NCBI GenBank assembly: GCA_002409285.1
Contig: DHUT01000075.1
Location: 1 to 24,323 of the forward strand
Reading direction: 5' to 3'
DNA length: 24,323 bases
Source: Firmicutes bacterium UBA5227
GTDB lineage: Bacteria; Bacillota; Clostridia; Tissierellales; Sedimentibacteraceae
The notes below the pieces were generated by a model. It did no database searches and had not been told where the DNA came from. It worked only from the letters and a program-made list of their open reading frames with translations. Made by a program: the position numbers and the translations under genes. Positions 1-7,529 of this stretch are shown here, one piece after another; positions within the stretch are counted from its first letter, which is position 1; every line of letters begins with the position of its first letter.

Positions 1-94
1 GCATGATAAAACTATCATAATAGTGTTCCTTTCTTATTTTATCTGCGTAAAGGTTATACCATATGATTATATCAGTATTAATAATTTTTTTCAA
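1..94 (-). CDS. 5' part of an unrecognised protein, partner of the XRE regulator (runs off the window)
   Basis: A reading frame opens with TTG at 94, six bases after an AGGAG that overlaps the XRE stop codon, and stays open to the window edge (31 codons, beginning MKKIINTDIIIWYNLYADK). The position is typical of a gene co-transcribed with a phage-type repressor; ImmA/IrrE-type peptidases often sit there. No diagnostic motif is visible in this fragment, so no function is assigned. The start is inferred from the ribosome binding site spacing. Confidence 0.5.
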   Translation of the reverse strand, partial: MKKIINTDIIIWYNLYADKIRKEHYYDSFIM

Positions 95-103
95 ATACAA
101 CTC

Positions 104-499
104 CTAGGGTTTTCCCCCGGTTATCATCCGCATATTTTCCAACACTAAGTTTAAATTATTTTTGAATATAATTATTGTTTTATCGTCTAAGTACTTGCCG
201 TCAAAAATTACATAATTTTGATTATTCAATAATGAGATTAAATTTTCTAAAATTTCAGAAAAATCAGCTCTTAAGTTTTTTTCAGGATTAATTAAAGGGT
301 TATCAGACCCTCCTAAAAGGAAATCTGTTGTCACATTAAAATAGTTTGCTGCTTTAATAATAAAATCAATGCTCGGCTTTCTTTTGCCGCTTTCATACAA
401 GGACATGGATGATTCAGATATGTTTAAAGCTTTGCTTAATTCTTTAGATGTAAGATTGTTTTTTAAGCGTAGATAACGAATCTTTTCACCTGGTTTCAT
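104..499 (-). CDS. XRE-family helix-turn-helix transcriptional regulator
   Basis: A 131-residue DNA-binding repressor-type protein. Residues 5-60 form a classic HTH_3 (Cro/C1) domain: the segment IRYLRLKNNLTSKELSKAL is followed by the recognition helix region ISESSMSLYESGKRKP and the FNVTTDFLLGG closing motif. The remaining 65 or so residues have no motif I recognise and may serve dimerisation or sensing. An AAGGA lies upstream of the ATG at 499. The next minus-strand gene begins within about ten bases of the stop, so the two are probably one transcript. It is divergent from the gene at 764; the 264-base spacer holds a dyad that could be its operator. Family assignment is firm; the target is unknown. 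Confidence 0.9.
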   Translation of the reverse strand: MKPGEKIRYLRLKNNLTSKELSKALNISESSMSLYESGKRKPSIDFIIKAANYFNVTTDFLLGGSDNPLINPEKNLRADFSEILENLISLLNNQNYVIFDGKYLDDKTIIIFKNNLNLVLENMRMITGGKP

Positions 500-674
500 A
501 TATGTCAGTCCTTACTAAAGTATTATATTATGTTTAAGTTATAAAAGCTATAAGCTAACAATATCACATTGTATATGAAAGAATTATTGTATGCTTAATA
601 TTTGGTATTTTAATAAAAATAGGCTTTTGTCTACGTACTCATTATATAGTATAAATCGATAAATAACAACATAA

Positions 675-691
675 ATTTACAAATTGCAAAT
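675..691. promoter_or_regulatory. Imperfect dyad in the divergent intergenic region, possible XRE operator
   Basis: The 17-base sequence ATTTACAAATTGCAAAT has arms ATTTxCAA and TTGxAAAT around a central base. It sits just upstream of the promoter at 706-734. Size and placement fit an XRE operator, but there is no second clear copy and the region is very AT-rich, so chance is possible. Confidence 0.25.
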
Positions 692-705
692 TATATATAT
701 AAATA

Positions 706-734
706 TTGACAAAATGTAAAGTTAGTTTTATTAT
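706..734 (+). promoter_or_regulatory. Sigma-A-type promoter for the gene at 764
   Basis: A consensus -35 TTGACA (706-711), a 17-base spacer and TATTAT (729-734) lie about 30 bases before the start codon of the 156-residue protein. The -35 match is perfect and the -10 differs at one position, so this is a strong predicted promoter. Confidence 0.7.
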
Positions 735-763
735 TAGTGTAAGAACAGTATAGGGGGAACGCT

Positions 764-1234
764 ATGGCAAACAGCAAAATTGCAGGTATGACATTTTTTG
801 TTGATGAATACGTAGATATTTTAGATTTTGAAAAATTAGTGGACAAAACTGAGGCAGATCCTTTACTGATTGCTTCTATAATAGGCTGCGTTGAAGGAAT
901 AATTCAACCGGTGAAGGATAAGGCATATTTTACTTTTATTGGAATGTATAAGGTTGAATGCAGCGGTAATTATTTGTTTTTAAATATTTATAAATTTATT
1001 AAAAATAACAATAAAATATTTAATTACATAGTCAAATATTTCAATTTATGGCACGGCTGCGAAAATCAGGACATTTCATATGATGATTATAATAAAAGAG
1101 ATTTATGCAATAATTTTAACCATTTAGCGGAGCTTTTGTGTGATGAAGGCAAATTGGCATTAGAATTAAAAGACGACAAGTTAGCAGAAGAATATAACGC
1201 ATTTTATAATGCACTTTCCTCATTATATTGTTAA
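764..1234 (+). CDS. Unrecognised 156-residue protein
   Basis: I do not recognise a family. The start is well supported by GGGGGA seven bases upstream and a consensus promoter at 706-734. The protein has no signal peptide or membrane segment. It is rich in aromatic residues and Asn/Lys in the middle (residues 60-100, with several Phe and Tyr), contains five cysteines, and ends in an acidic helix-like stretch (LAELLCDEGKLALELKDDKL). It looks like a small soluble alpha/beta protein. It is divergent from the XRE regulator and may be its target. It is followed 78 bases later by glmM on the same strand, with no convincing terminator between, so read-through into glmM is possible. Confidence 0.75.
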   Translation: MANSKIAGMTFFVDEYVDILDFEKLVDKTEADPLLIASIIGCVEGIIQPVKDKAYFTFIGMYKVECSGNYLFLNIYKFIKNNNKIFNYIVKYFNLWHGCENQDISYDDYNKRDLCNNFNHLAELLCDEGKLALELKDDKLAEEYNAFYNALSSLYC

Positions 1235-1312
1235 CAATGTTAATAAAAAGGAACTTCCTTCAAAAGCATATATGTGATATTATGTAATATATTATTAAAT
1301 GGTGGAGGAAGA

Positions 1313-2659
1313 ATGGGAAAGTTATTTGGTACTGATGGCGTGAGAGGTATTGCAAACAAGGACCTGTCACCTGAGCTGGCATATAAGCTTGGACGTGTAG
1401 GAGGTTATTTTTTAACTAAGGGCAAAAAGAGACCCAGAATGGTTGTGGGAATGGATACGAGAATATCCGGAGATATGCTTGAAGGTGCTTTGTCGTCAGG
1501 ATTAAACTCTGCAGGAGTTGATGTTTTGTATCTTGGTATCCTGCCGACACCTGCAGTGGCCTGTATGATAAGAATCCTTAATGCGGATGGAGGAGTAATG
1601 ATTACCGCATCTCACAATCCTGTTGAATATAACGGAATTAAGTTCTTTAATGAACAAGGGTTAAAATTAACCGACGAAATGGAAAATTCCATTGAGGAAT
1701 ACATACTTAATAATTTGGATATCGATTATCTGCCCGTTGCAGGAGAAGTCGGAAGAAAAATAAGAATTGAAAATCCTTTGAGAAAGTACATGGAATTCTT
1801 AAAGAGTACTGTTGATGTAGACTTGAAAGGATTGAAAATAGCTGTTGACTGCGGTAATGGCGCCGCTTATAAGGCAGCACCGGAGCTGCTTCAGGAGCTT
1901 GGCGCACAGGTGTACGTTATCCACAATGATCCTAACGGAATAAATATAAATGTTAATTGCGGTTCGACAAAGCCTGATGAAATACAAAAACTCGTCCTTG
2001 AAACAGGAGCGGATGTGGGACTTTCATTTGACGGCGATGCAGACAGGATGATAGCCGCTGACGAAAACGGTAATATTGTTGACGGAGACCATGTGCTTGC
2101 CATATGCGGTGTGCATATGAAGGAGAAGGGAAGACTAAAGAGCAACACTGTTGTTGGAACAGTCATGACAAACATGGGACTTGATCTATGCCTAAAGAAT
2201 GAAAATATTAATATAATCAAGACTAAGGTAGGGGACAGGTATGTTCTTGAAGAAATGTTAAACGGCAGACACTCCATTGGAGGCGAACAGTCAGGACATA
2301 TAATTTTTCTTGATTATAATACAACAGGTGACGGTATTCTTACGGCAATACAGCTGCTAAGTGTTATGAAGGAAACAAGCTCAAAGCTTTCCGGATTGGC
2401 AGGCATAATGAAGGTAATGCCTCAAATTTTGGTCAATGCCCCTGTGGCGGAGGAAAAAAAAGAACTATATTTAGACGATGAAGTCATAAGAAATAAAATA
2501 GAAGAAATTGAAAATCATTTTGACGGCAGCGGCAGAGTTCTGATAAGACCCTCGGGAACCGAGCCTCTGATAAGGGTTATGATTGAAGGAGAAAACCAGG
2601 CGGAATTAGAAACCTATGCCCATGAGCTGGCAAAACTGATAGAAGATCGACTGAAGTGA
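1313..2659 (+). CDS. glmM: Phosphoglucosamine mutase
   Basis: Converts glucosamine-6-phosphate to glucosamine-1-phosphate, the step before UDP-GlcNAc in peptidoglycan synthesis; cytosolic. The 448 residues match the usual family length. The start MGKLFGTDGVRG at 1313 follows GGTGGAGGAA; a longer frame opening at a GTG at 1274 adds residues with no family counterpart. Visible are the catalytic phosphoserine loop TASHNP (Ser100), the metal-binding loop DGDADRM around residue 235, a substrate-binding loop GEQSGH, and the C-terminal phosphate-binding loop RPSGTEPLIRV. Nothing suggests inactivation. The gene ends just before a REP-like palindrome and faces the convergent LigT-like gene. Confidence 0.97.
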   Translation: MGKLFGTDGVRGIANKDLSPELAYKLGRVGGYFLTKGKKRPRMVVGMDTRISGDMLEGALSSGLNSAGVDVLYLGILPTPAVACMIRILNADGGVMITASHNPVEYNGIKFFNEQGLKLTDEMENSIEEYILNNLDIDYLPVAGEVGRKIRIENPLRKYMEFLKSTVDVDLKGLKIAVDCGNGAAYKAAPELLQELGAQVYVIHNDPNGININVNCGSTKPDEIQKLVLETGADVGLSFDGDADRMIAADENGNIVDGDHVLAICGVHMKEKGRLKSNTVVGTVMTNMGLDLCLKNENINIIKTKVGDRYVLEEMLNGRHSIGGEQSGHIIFLDYNTTGDGILTAIQLLSVMKETSSKLSGLAGIMKVMPQILVNAPVAEEKKELYLDDEVIRNKIEEIENHFDGSGRVLIRPSGTEPLIRVMIEGENQAELETYAHELAKLIEDRLK

Positions 2660-2667
2660 CAACTCCC

Positions 2668-2700
2668 GGACACGGGGACGTTTCATCTGTCCCCGTGTCC
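2668..2700. repeat. REP-like GC-rich palindrome between glmM and the LigT-like gene
   Basis: The arms GGACACGGGGAC (2668-2679) and GTCCCCGTGTCC (2689-2700) pair perfectly over 12 bases around a 9-base loop. The element is much more GC-rich than its surroundings. There is no T-tract on either side, so it is not a standard intrinsic terminator, although it lies between convergent genes. The loop contains GTTTC, and ACGTTTC is shared with the related element at 10468-10539. Such small palindromes resemble REP sequences mobilised by RAYT (Y1_Tnp-type) transposases; that link is inferred. Confidence 0.75.
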
Positions 2701-3192
2701 AAAAGGTATTTCCATATACGGTATATATATGGAGTGTTCCTTTGGCTGATAAAAAATGGTAATGGATTTCAATGTATATTCTGTGGCAGGAATCAGCTTG
2801 ATTTCTGCTCTTTTTTTGACTCTTTCCATATCGATTGTCCTGCCGGGTCTTTTCTTTACAATAGTTAAATGAGGAGTATATCCTCTTTTTTCTTTTTTAA
2901 AATTAAGAGTATTGTTAATTTTGTCATACAGCTCAATAAGATGTGGTGAATCCACGTTTATGTACAAAACTCTGTTTCCGAATTGACCGAGATTATTTAA
3001 ATTTATTTTAAATGGTGAGGTTTCATTGCATAATTTTATTACATCCTTTATAAACGTGTCTTCATCAGGCAGTGAAGGCGGCGGAACTACGGTAATATGC
3101 GGTTCTGTTGTAAAAAATTTGAATTCCGCACGAAGCATTTCTATTTTATTTTTGTAATTTTCCGGAATCTGGGCTCCGATGAAATATTTCAT
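2683..3192 (-). CDS. 2H phosphoesterase / 2'-5' RNA ligase (LigT/ThpR) family protein
   Basis: A 169-residue protein with the two catalytic H-x-T motifs of the 2H phosphoesterase fold: PHITVV (His32) and PHLTIVKK (His108), spaced as in the family. Members act on cyclic or 2',5' phosphodiester bonds in RNA or nucleotides; the true substrate is often unknown and cannot be told here. The ATG at 3192 is preceded by AAAGGA. An oddity is that the last four to five codons (ending GHGDR) and the stop lie inside the palindrome at 2668-2700, so the native C-terminus was probably replaced when that element inserted. The core fold is unaffected. Confidence 0.85.
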   Translation of the reverse strand: MKYFIGAQIPENYKNKIEMLRAEFKFFTTEPHITVVPPPSLPDEDTFIKDVIKLCNETSPFKINLNNLGQFGNRVLYINVDSPHLIELYDKINNTLNFKKEKRGYTPHLTIVKKRPGRTIDMERVKKRAEIKLIPATEYTLKSITIFYQPKEHSIYIPYMEIPFGHGDR

Positions 3193-3321
3193 ATTAAATC
3201 CTTTCTGGCTGGGTTTTCCATATTTTCTTTTATTATAAAATATATTTAAAAATAATCAAGTCTATATTTATAATAAATCAGGATAAAATATATATGTTTA
3301 AAATTAATAAGGCGGTGCAGC

Positions 3322-3897
3322 ATGGATTACGGAAATTTTTCTTTTTTATTGGATTATGTTGAACAAGGAGGACCATTGGTTGGTATTTTGCTGGCTATGG
3401 TAGAATCATTCTGCCCGATACTTCCTTTGGTGGCATTTGTAATAATAAATGTTGGTGTTTTTGGATTTTTCTTCGGTTATCTCTATTCATGGATAGGAAA
3501 TTGCACCGGTTCTTTTTTATTGTTCCTGCTTATTCGCAAGGTCGGAGGGAAGAGGATGCAATCGAAAATACAGTCCAGCAAGTACAAGGGTACTCTTGAA
3601 AAAATTAAAAATAAAAATTCAAATGTTCTTTTTCTATTGTACTGTTTTCCCTTTACCCCCTCCTTTTTAATAAGCGGGGCAGCCGCTTTAGCAAACATGG
3701 ATACAAGGCGTTTTTTGATTACTTTGATTCCTTCAAAACTTGTTATGCTGCTATCACTGGCATTCATAGGAGAAAATGTGAGTTCATTTTTTGAAGATCC
3801 AGTAAAATCAATAATTTACATTTTGTTTATTGTGCTTGTAAATTTACTCAGTAAAAAACTGTTTGAGAAATATGAGGAACATCATAGGAATAGTTGA
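3322..3897 (+). CDS. TVP38/TMEM64-family (VTT/SNARE-associated domain) membrane protein
   Basis: A 191-residue integral membrane protein with about five hydrophobic segments (roughly residues 20-45, 45-72, 95-125, 130-150 and 160-178). The central region has the VTT-type pattern: a glycine-containing helix (GNCTGSFLLFLLIRKVGG), then FPFTPSFLISGAAAL and MDTRRFLITLIPSKLVML, matching the Pro/Phe-Pro-x(n)-G and xRRF signatures of the DedA/TVP38 superfamily. Some superfamily members are implicated in membrane lipid translocation; the substrate here is unknown. The start at 3322 follows AAGGCGGTG. It is divergent from the LigT-like gene across 129 bases and is followed by a rho-independent terminator at 3939-3965. 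Confidence 0.85.
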   Translation: MDYGNFSFLLDYVEQGGPLVGILLAMVESFCPILPLVAFVIINVGVFGFFFGYLYSWIGNCTGSFLLFLLIRKVGGKRMQSKIQSSKYKGTLEKIKNKNSNVLFLLYCFPFTPSFLISGAAALANMDTRRFLITLIPSKLVMLLSLAFIGENVSSFFEDPVKSIIYILFIVLVNLLSKKLFEKYEEHHRNS

Positions 3898-3938
3898 TGA
3901 AAAAGCCTTCCAGCTTGATGACTTTGTCATTAAGATGT

Positions 3939-3965
3939 GCGATTGTTTTAAACAATCGCCTTTTT
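3939..3965 (+). terminator. Rho-independent terminator after the VTT protein gene
   Basis: A 9-10 base-pair stem, GCGATTGTT with AACAATCGC, closes on a three-base loop and is followed by CTTTTTG. It lies about 40 bases after the stop codon. Confidence 0.85.
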
Positions 3966-4071
3966 GAAACTCATTAAATTCTAATAATGCTTTAATAGTA
4001 GTTTTATATGATTCTAAGTCTTTTTATTCATAATTGAGTCATATTACAACACAGGAGCGTTATAGAGAATT

Positions 4072-4680
4072 ATGGGAAAAAATAAAATTTATATTGTTCT
4101 TACAAGAACAAAAACAATACTATCAAGATTAATAGGTTTTATAAAACAGGATGAGTATACACATGCTTCAATTTCACTGGATGGGGAATTGAAACAAATG
4201 TACAGCTTTGGAAGGAAGTATACATATAATCCATTTATTGGCAGCTTTGTTGAAGAAAGCTTTAATGAAGGTGTATTTGGAAGACAAAAAAAATTATATG
4301 GCTTAGTAATGGAAATTAATGTGACCGCCGAGCAATACAACAGAGCAGAGGCCTTAGTAAATGAATTTACAGCAAACAAAAACTTGTACAGATATAATTA
4401 TATCGGACTTATAAATAGCTTATTAAACAGAGAATCATGCAATAACTACAGGTTTGTCTGCTCTGAATTTGTTTATTATATTTTGAATGAAAGCAATATT
4501 GTAAACTTTAATATATCCAGAAATCTTGTCACACCTCAGGATTTATTAAAAATAAAGGGCAGAATAACATTTAAGGGAAATCTTAAATGCTTTGGAAATT
4601 TCAAAAAGGAAAGCAATGAATCTGATTTTTTACAAGGATATCAATACGATTCAATGAGCTGTAGCGTAGAATGCCGGTAG
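4072..4680 (+). CDS. YiiX/YebB-like permuted papain-fold (NlpC/P60 superfamily) cysteine hydrolase
   Basis: A 202-residue soluble protein with the circularly permuted papain arrangement: an N-terminal His motif YTHASISLDG (His31) and a later nucleophile motif RFVCSEFVYYIL (Cys130) that starts a helix. Relatives are predicted amidases or thioesterases acting on lipids or cell-wall-linked substrates. The reaction here cannot be inferred more closely. No signal peptide is seen, which suggests action in the cytoplasm. The only Shine-Dalgarno-like AGGAG ends 14 bases before the ATG, which is long, so translation may be weak. It appears to be a single-gene unit. Family assignment rests on the two catalytic motifs and length. 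Confidence 0.75.
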   Translation: MGKNKIYIVLTRTKTILSRLIGFIKQDEYTHASISLDGELKQMYSFGRKYTYNPFIGSFVEESFNEGVFGRQKKLYGLVMEINVTAEQYNRAEALVNEFTANKNLYRYNYIGLINSLLNRESCNNYRFVCSEFVYYILNESNIVNFNISRNLVTPQDLLKIKGRITFKGNLKCFGNFKKESNESDFLQGYQYDSMSCSVECR

Positions 4681-4681
4681 A

Positions 4682-4700
4682 GATGACACATGTTGTCATC
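4682..4700. other. Small hairpin between convergent genes
   Basis: GATGACA and TGTCATC pair across a five-base loop immediately after the stop of the YiiX-like gene, but no T-tract follows. It could be a weak terminator or processing element between this gene and the convergent toxin gene. Confidence 0.35.
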
Positions 4701-4750
4701 CTCACCTGCGTCCGCCGCCCACTTGCTATCTCTTTTGATTTGGAGTAATA

Positions 4751-5089
4751 TCAGTTACTAAATAGGTCATATAATTTTTCTTTTGCTTTTTCAACTACCT
4801 CAGGTTTTAACATTCCAAATTTTTTAATTACAATTGATTTAGAAAGTGTATAAATTTTGTCGATCCTTATGAGAGATGCAGTTTTTAATGTTCCTTCTTT
4901 CATATCTTCATTATAAATCAATAGAGAAAATTCCTTTTCTGACAAATTTGAAGTTATTGCCGCTACTATTATATCTTCGGTTTTCTCGTTATAAAAAGAA
5001 TTAGATATCACAAGAACAGGACGTTTTTTATTTGTCTTAAGGTCGCTAAAAGGTATAGGAATTAGTAAAATATCACCTTGGTTATACAT
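4751..5089 (-). CDS. MazF/PemK-type endoribonuclease toxin
   Basis: A 112-residue toxin, counted from ATG at 5089. The family N-terminus is clear: QGDILLIPIPFSDLKTNKKR followed by PVLVIS, with the basic loop and RPVLV strand that form the MazF active site. The segment IIVAAITSN and a helical C-terminus also fit. MazF proteins cut mRNA at short sequences. The frame extends 30 codons further upstream, but that part overlaps the antitoxin gene. The chosen ATG overlaps the antitoxin stop by eight bases (ATGTATAA), which is typical translational coupling. Antitoxin and toxin form one minus-strand unit. Confidence 0.9.
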   Translation of the reverse strand: MYNQGDILLIPIPFSDLKTNKKRPVLVISNSFYNEKTEDIIVAAITSNLSEKEFSLLIYNEDMKEGTLKTASLIRIDKIYTLSKSIVIKKFGMLKPEVVEKAKEKLYDLFSN

Positions 5090-5279
5090 TATTCCATACC
5101 TCATCATCAATATCATTATTCCAAAAGTCTGTACTTCTTTCGCTTGAAAGCTGTAAGTCCTTAAATAATTCTTCTTCATTTTTTAACTTAAGGTAATTTG
5201 CAAAGTCAATAATATCTAAAATATCTTTATCAGAAGCCTCTTCAATTAAATCATATAATACTTTTTTAGGCATACTCAC
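5082..5279 (-). CDS. Small antitoxin (DUF2281-like) paired with the MazF-type toxin
   Basis: A 65-residue acidic protein (63 if the ATG at 5273 is used). The helical N-terminus MPKKVLYDLIEEASDKDILD continues into a DIIDFANYLKLK segment resembling the LPEELLEEVLDFIEFLK pattern of DUF2281-type antitoxins. The C-terminal tail is acidic and ends DDEVWNNV, as expected for a tail that blocks a MazF active site. AGGAGG stands eight bases before the GTG at 5279 but 14 before the ATG at 5273, so the GTG is preferred. A TATAAT-like -10 lies at 5335-5340 on the minus strand. Function is inferred mainly from the overlap with the toxin. Confidence 0.75.
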   Translation of the reverse strand: MSMPKKVLYDLIEEASDKDILDIIDFANYLKLKNEEELFKDLQLSSERSTDFWNNDIDDEVWNNV

Positions 5280-5486
5280 AAAAACCACCTCCTGGTTAAA
5301 TATATTTCTCTGTAAATTCCATATTATTATTTCTATTATAAGTATAAATTGAGAACCAATTTTTTTCAATAAGTATTTTAATCAAAAAGTGTCAAATAGG
5401 TGTCAACAACCATGTTCATTTGCGTCTAATAGCTTGATTATAATATTACTTTTCATTATTTACTCACCTTCGGTATTTTATTATTT

Positions 5487-7178
5487 TTATAAAAATTCTG
5501 AAGCTGACTTTAGCTTTTCAATTAAACTCAGCGAATTTGGATTGTTGAGTTTTTTAGCAAGGGCATATGCTTTTTGGGAGTGAATTTTTGCATTTGCATT
5601 ATTTCCTTTTTTTAATTCTAATAGTGCCTTGTGATATTCCGCAAGGTCCCTGCCCCAAATGGCATTGAATTTATCAAAATATTGGAGTGATTTATCTATA
5701 AGCTCTTCGGCTTCCTTAAATCTTTCCATGCAGTACAGTGTTTGTCCAGCGTTTGAATAAAAGATTTCCAATCCTTTGACAGCGGAATTTTCCATACATA
5801 TATTTATTGCTTTAGTGAAATATTCATAGGCAGCTTCGTAATTTCCCAAATCCTTGTTCATTTGACCCAGATAATTGTAACTTGCGGAAATGTTGACCGC
5901 ATACCTGCTGCTGAATTTATTAAGGCTTGAAAAAATGCTGATTGATTCGTTTAATGCCCTGTCTGCCTCCCGGAAGCTGCCGATTTTTATAAAGTAAAGT
6001 CCCTGCAGCCTGAGAATTACTCCTCTTTCTTCTAAGATATCCCTTTTTTCTAAAATGCTAAAACACTTGTTTATATAATCATTCATTATTTTACTTCTGT
6101 CAGTTTGAATGGCATAAAAAATCATCTGCTTGTAATTATTGAGCAGATATATAATATTATCAAGTTTCTGTGCCAGCCTGATGCTTATATGTATATCGTT
6201 GATTCCCCTTTCATATTCGCCTATGGAAATATAGTACCTTCCTGCCAGATATGAAGCCTCCATTTTAATTTTAATATATTCCGTGTCCAGATCATCTATT
6301 CTGTCCAAATCCCTTTCTACGTTTTTCAGCTCTGATTCAATATCTGTAATGTTAGAGTAGTTGGATTCATTCGTTATTTCAGAAGATAAAGAAGGATATG
6401 CTTCATGAAACATGGTATAGTAATTTGTTAAATTTTCCACCTTGCTTTTTAAACTTGAATAGTTATCACTGTAATCTGAATTGGATGTGTTTTTAAGCTC
6501 TAATATATCTCTGAACAGTTTTTTTGTTTTCAGCTCAGGTTCAACGTTTAAATCCTTTTTTAATATCTCAGAAAGCTCGTTGTAAAGCTTGATTGCCTTA
6601 TTATAATTCTCTGCCAAGGCATGGGTTTTCATTAAGTAACGATATGTTTTTTCATTGTAAGGGTCATTTTTTATTAAAATGCTGCCATATTTTTCTATGC
6701 TGCCGTAGTCGCTTATGCTAATGAGCTCATTAATTTTTTTGTGCAGGGATTTAATATAGATTTCTTTATAGAGGTCCCTTTTTTCCAGCATCCAGTTTTC
6801 AAACTCATAACAGTTCTTTAATGTAAAATCCGAAAGAAAGTCGCCGGTATATGTACTTACCGCATTCAATTCATCTATGGTATCAACATCTGTTTCAATT
6901 ATAAATTCATCAGAAAATTCTATTACTGCCTTTGACGGGGGAAATATATTTTCACTAATGCTGCTTTTAATTTTATACAGTGCATCCCTAAGGTTTTTTC
7001 GTGCTTTCTCTTCCGTTGAACCAGCCCAGAAAATATTTACGGCTTCATCCCTCGACACCCTTTTGTTCACGCACAAATAATAAAACAACGCCTCCGACCT
7101 TTTATAAGGGAAGCTTATTTTGTTGCCGTTAAATTTTACGGATGTTCTTCCTAATAAATTAACAGATAAAATATTCAT
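5487..7178 (-). CDS. BTAD/SARP-like transcriptional activator with TPR domain, probable hut regulator
   Basis: A 563-residue regulator. Residues 1-95 form an OmpR-type winged helix (LLGRTSVKFNGNKISFPYKR, then a region with RDEAVNIFWAG and KARKNLRDALYKIK). Residues 100-215 are the bacterial transcriptional activator domain, ending in the typical YRYLMKTHALAENYNKAIKL and LNVEPELKTKKLF. From about 250 onward the chain is helical, with TPR-like repeats (for example YNYLGQMNKDLGNYEAAYEY at about 430). There is no NB-ARC ATPase, unlike full AfsR. It is transcribed divergently from hutU across a 351-base gap that carries inverted repeats, so control of histidine degradation is the obvious guess; the ligand and DNA site are unknown. 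An AGGAA precedes the ATG. Confidence 0.85.
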   Translation of the reverse strand: MNILSVNLLGRTSVKFNGNKISFPYKRSEALFYYLCVNKRVSRDEAVNIFWAGSTEEKARKNLRDALYKIKSSISENIFPPSKAVIEFSDEFIIETDVDTIDELNAVSTYTGDFLSDFTLKNCYEFENWMLEKRDLYKEIYIKSLHKKINELISISDYGSIEKYGSILIKNDPYNEKTYRYLMKTHALAENYNKAIKLYNELSEILKKDLNVEPELKTKKLFRDILELKNTSNSDYSDNYSSLKSKVENLTNYYTMFHEAYPSLSSEITNESNYSNITDIESELKNVERDLDRIDDLDTEYIKIKMEASYLAGRYYISIGEYERGINDIHISIRLAQKLDNIIYLLNNYKQMIFYAIQTDRSKIMNDYINKCFSILEKRDILEERGVILRLQGLYFIKIGSFREADRALNESISIFSSLNKFSSRYAVNISASYNYLGQMNKDLGNYEAAYEYFTKAINICMENSAVKGLEIFYSNAGQTLYCMERFKEAEELIDKSLQYFDKFNAIWGRDLAEYHKALLELKKGNNANAKIHSQKAYALAKKLNNPNSLSLIEKLKSASEFL

Positions 7179-7529
7179 AGCAATTCCTCGGTTAATATGT
7201 TAAGTTCATAGTATACTAAATTTGGGATTTTTTCAATGGGGAAAATTATGTTTTAGTCATTCAACGCAGGGAAATGCATCAACATGTTTGCTCCTGACCT
7301 CGCACAAATTTGGCATTCTGTGCGGCTGACTATAAAAAATTAAGCCCTACAACGAACGTAAGGCTCAATCAAATATTTATAAAAAACAAGGGGGAGAGGG
7401 TAAGTAATAAGTTTTACTTATTAGCTTATGAACTTATTATAAAAATAAATTCTTTAACTAATCTTAAGTTAGACGAAATTTCGACGGAAAAGTATTATAA
7501 TAATATCAATATATTATCGGAGGTGTTTT
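7179..7529. other. Divergent regulatory region and hutU leader
   Basis: This 351-base gap between the BTAD regulator and hutU holds several signals. A minus-strand promoter candidate has TTGAAA at 7231-7236 and TATACT at 7210-7215. A plus-strand candidate and inverted repeat lie at 7301-7336. A GGGGGAGAGGG purine run sits at 7390-7400. A hairpin with arms TAATAAGT and ACTTATTA (three-base loop) spans 7405-7423, and a perfect 10-base palindrome CGAAATTTCG is at 7474-7483. None of the hairpins has a T-tract, so a classical terminator for HutP to overcome is not obvious. An open frame (7310-7540) runs through but has no credible start. Confidence 0.5.
7301..7336 (+). promoter_or_regulatory. Candidate hut promoter overlapped by an inverted repeat
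   Basis: TTGGCA (7310-7315) and TATAAA (7331-7336) are separated by only 15 bases, a spacing typical of activator-dependent promoters. The -35 box lies between perfect arms CGCACA (7301-7306) and TGTGCG (7319-7324). The dyad could be an operator for the divergent regulator or an RNA hairpin. This is a sequence-only prediction. Confidence 0.35.

Noticed and set aside
2668..2700. Intrinsic terminator for glmM
   Set aside because: The stem is strong, but neither strand has a T-tract after it, and a sequence relative occurs inside the hut operon. A repeat-family explanation fits better.
7388..7427. NAG-triplet array as a defined HutP binding site
   Set aside because: Several AAG/GAG triplets occur, but only one pair has the four-base spacing, UAG is nearly absent and there is no terminator. 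It is not strong enough to list as a site.
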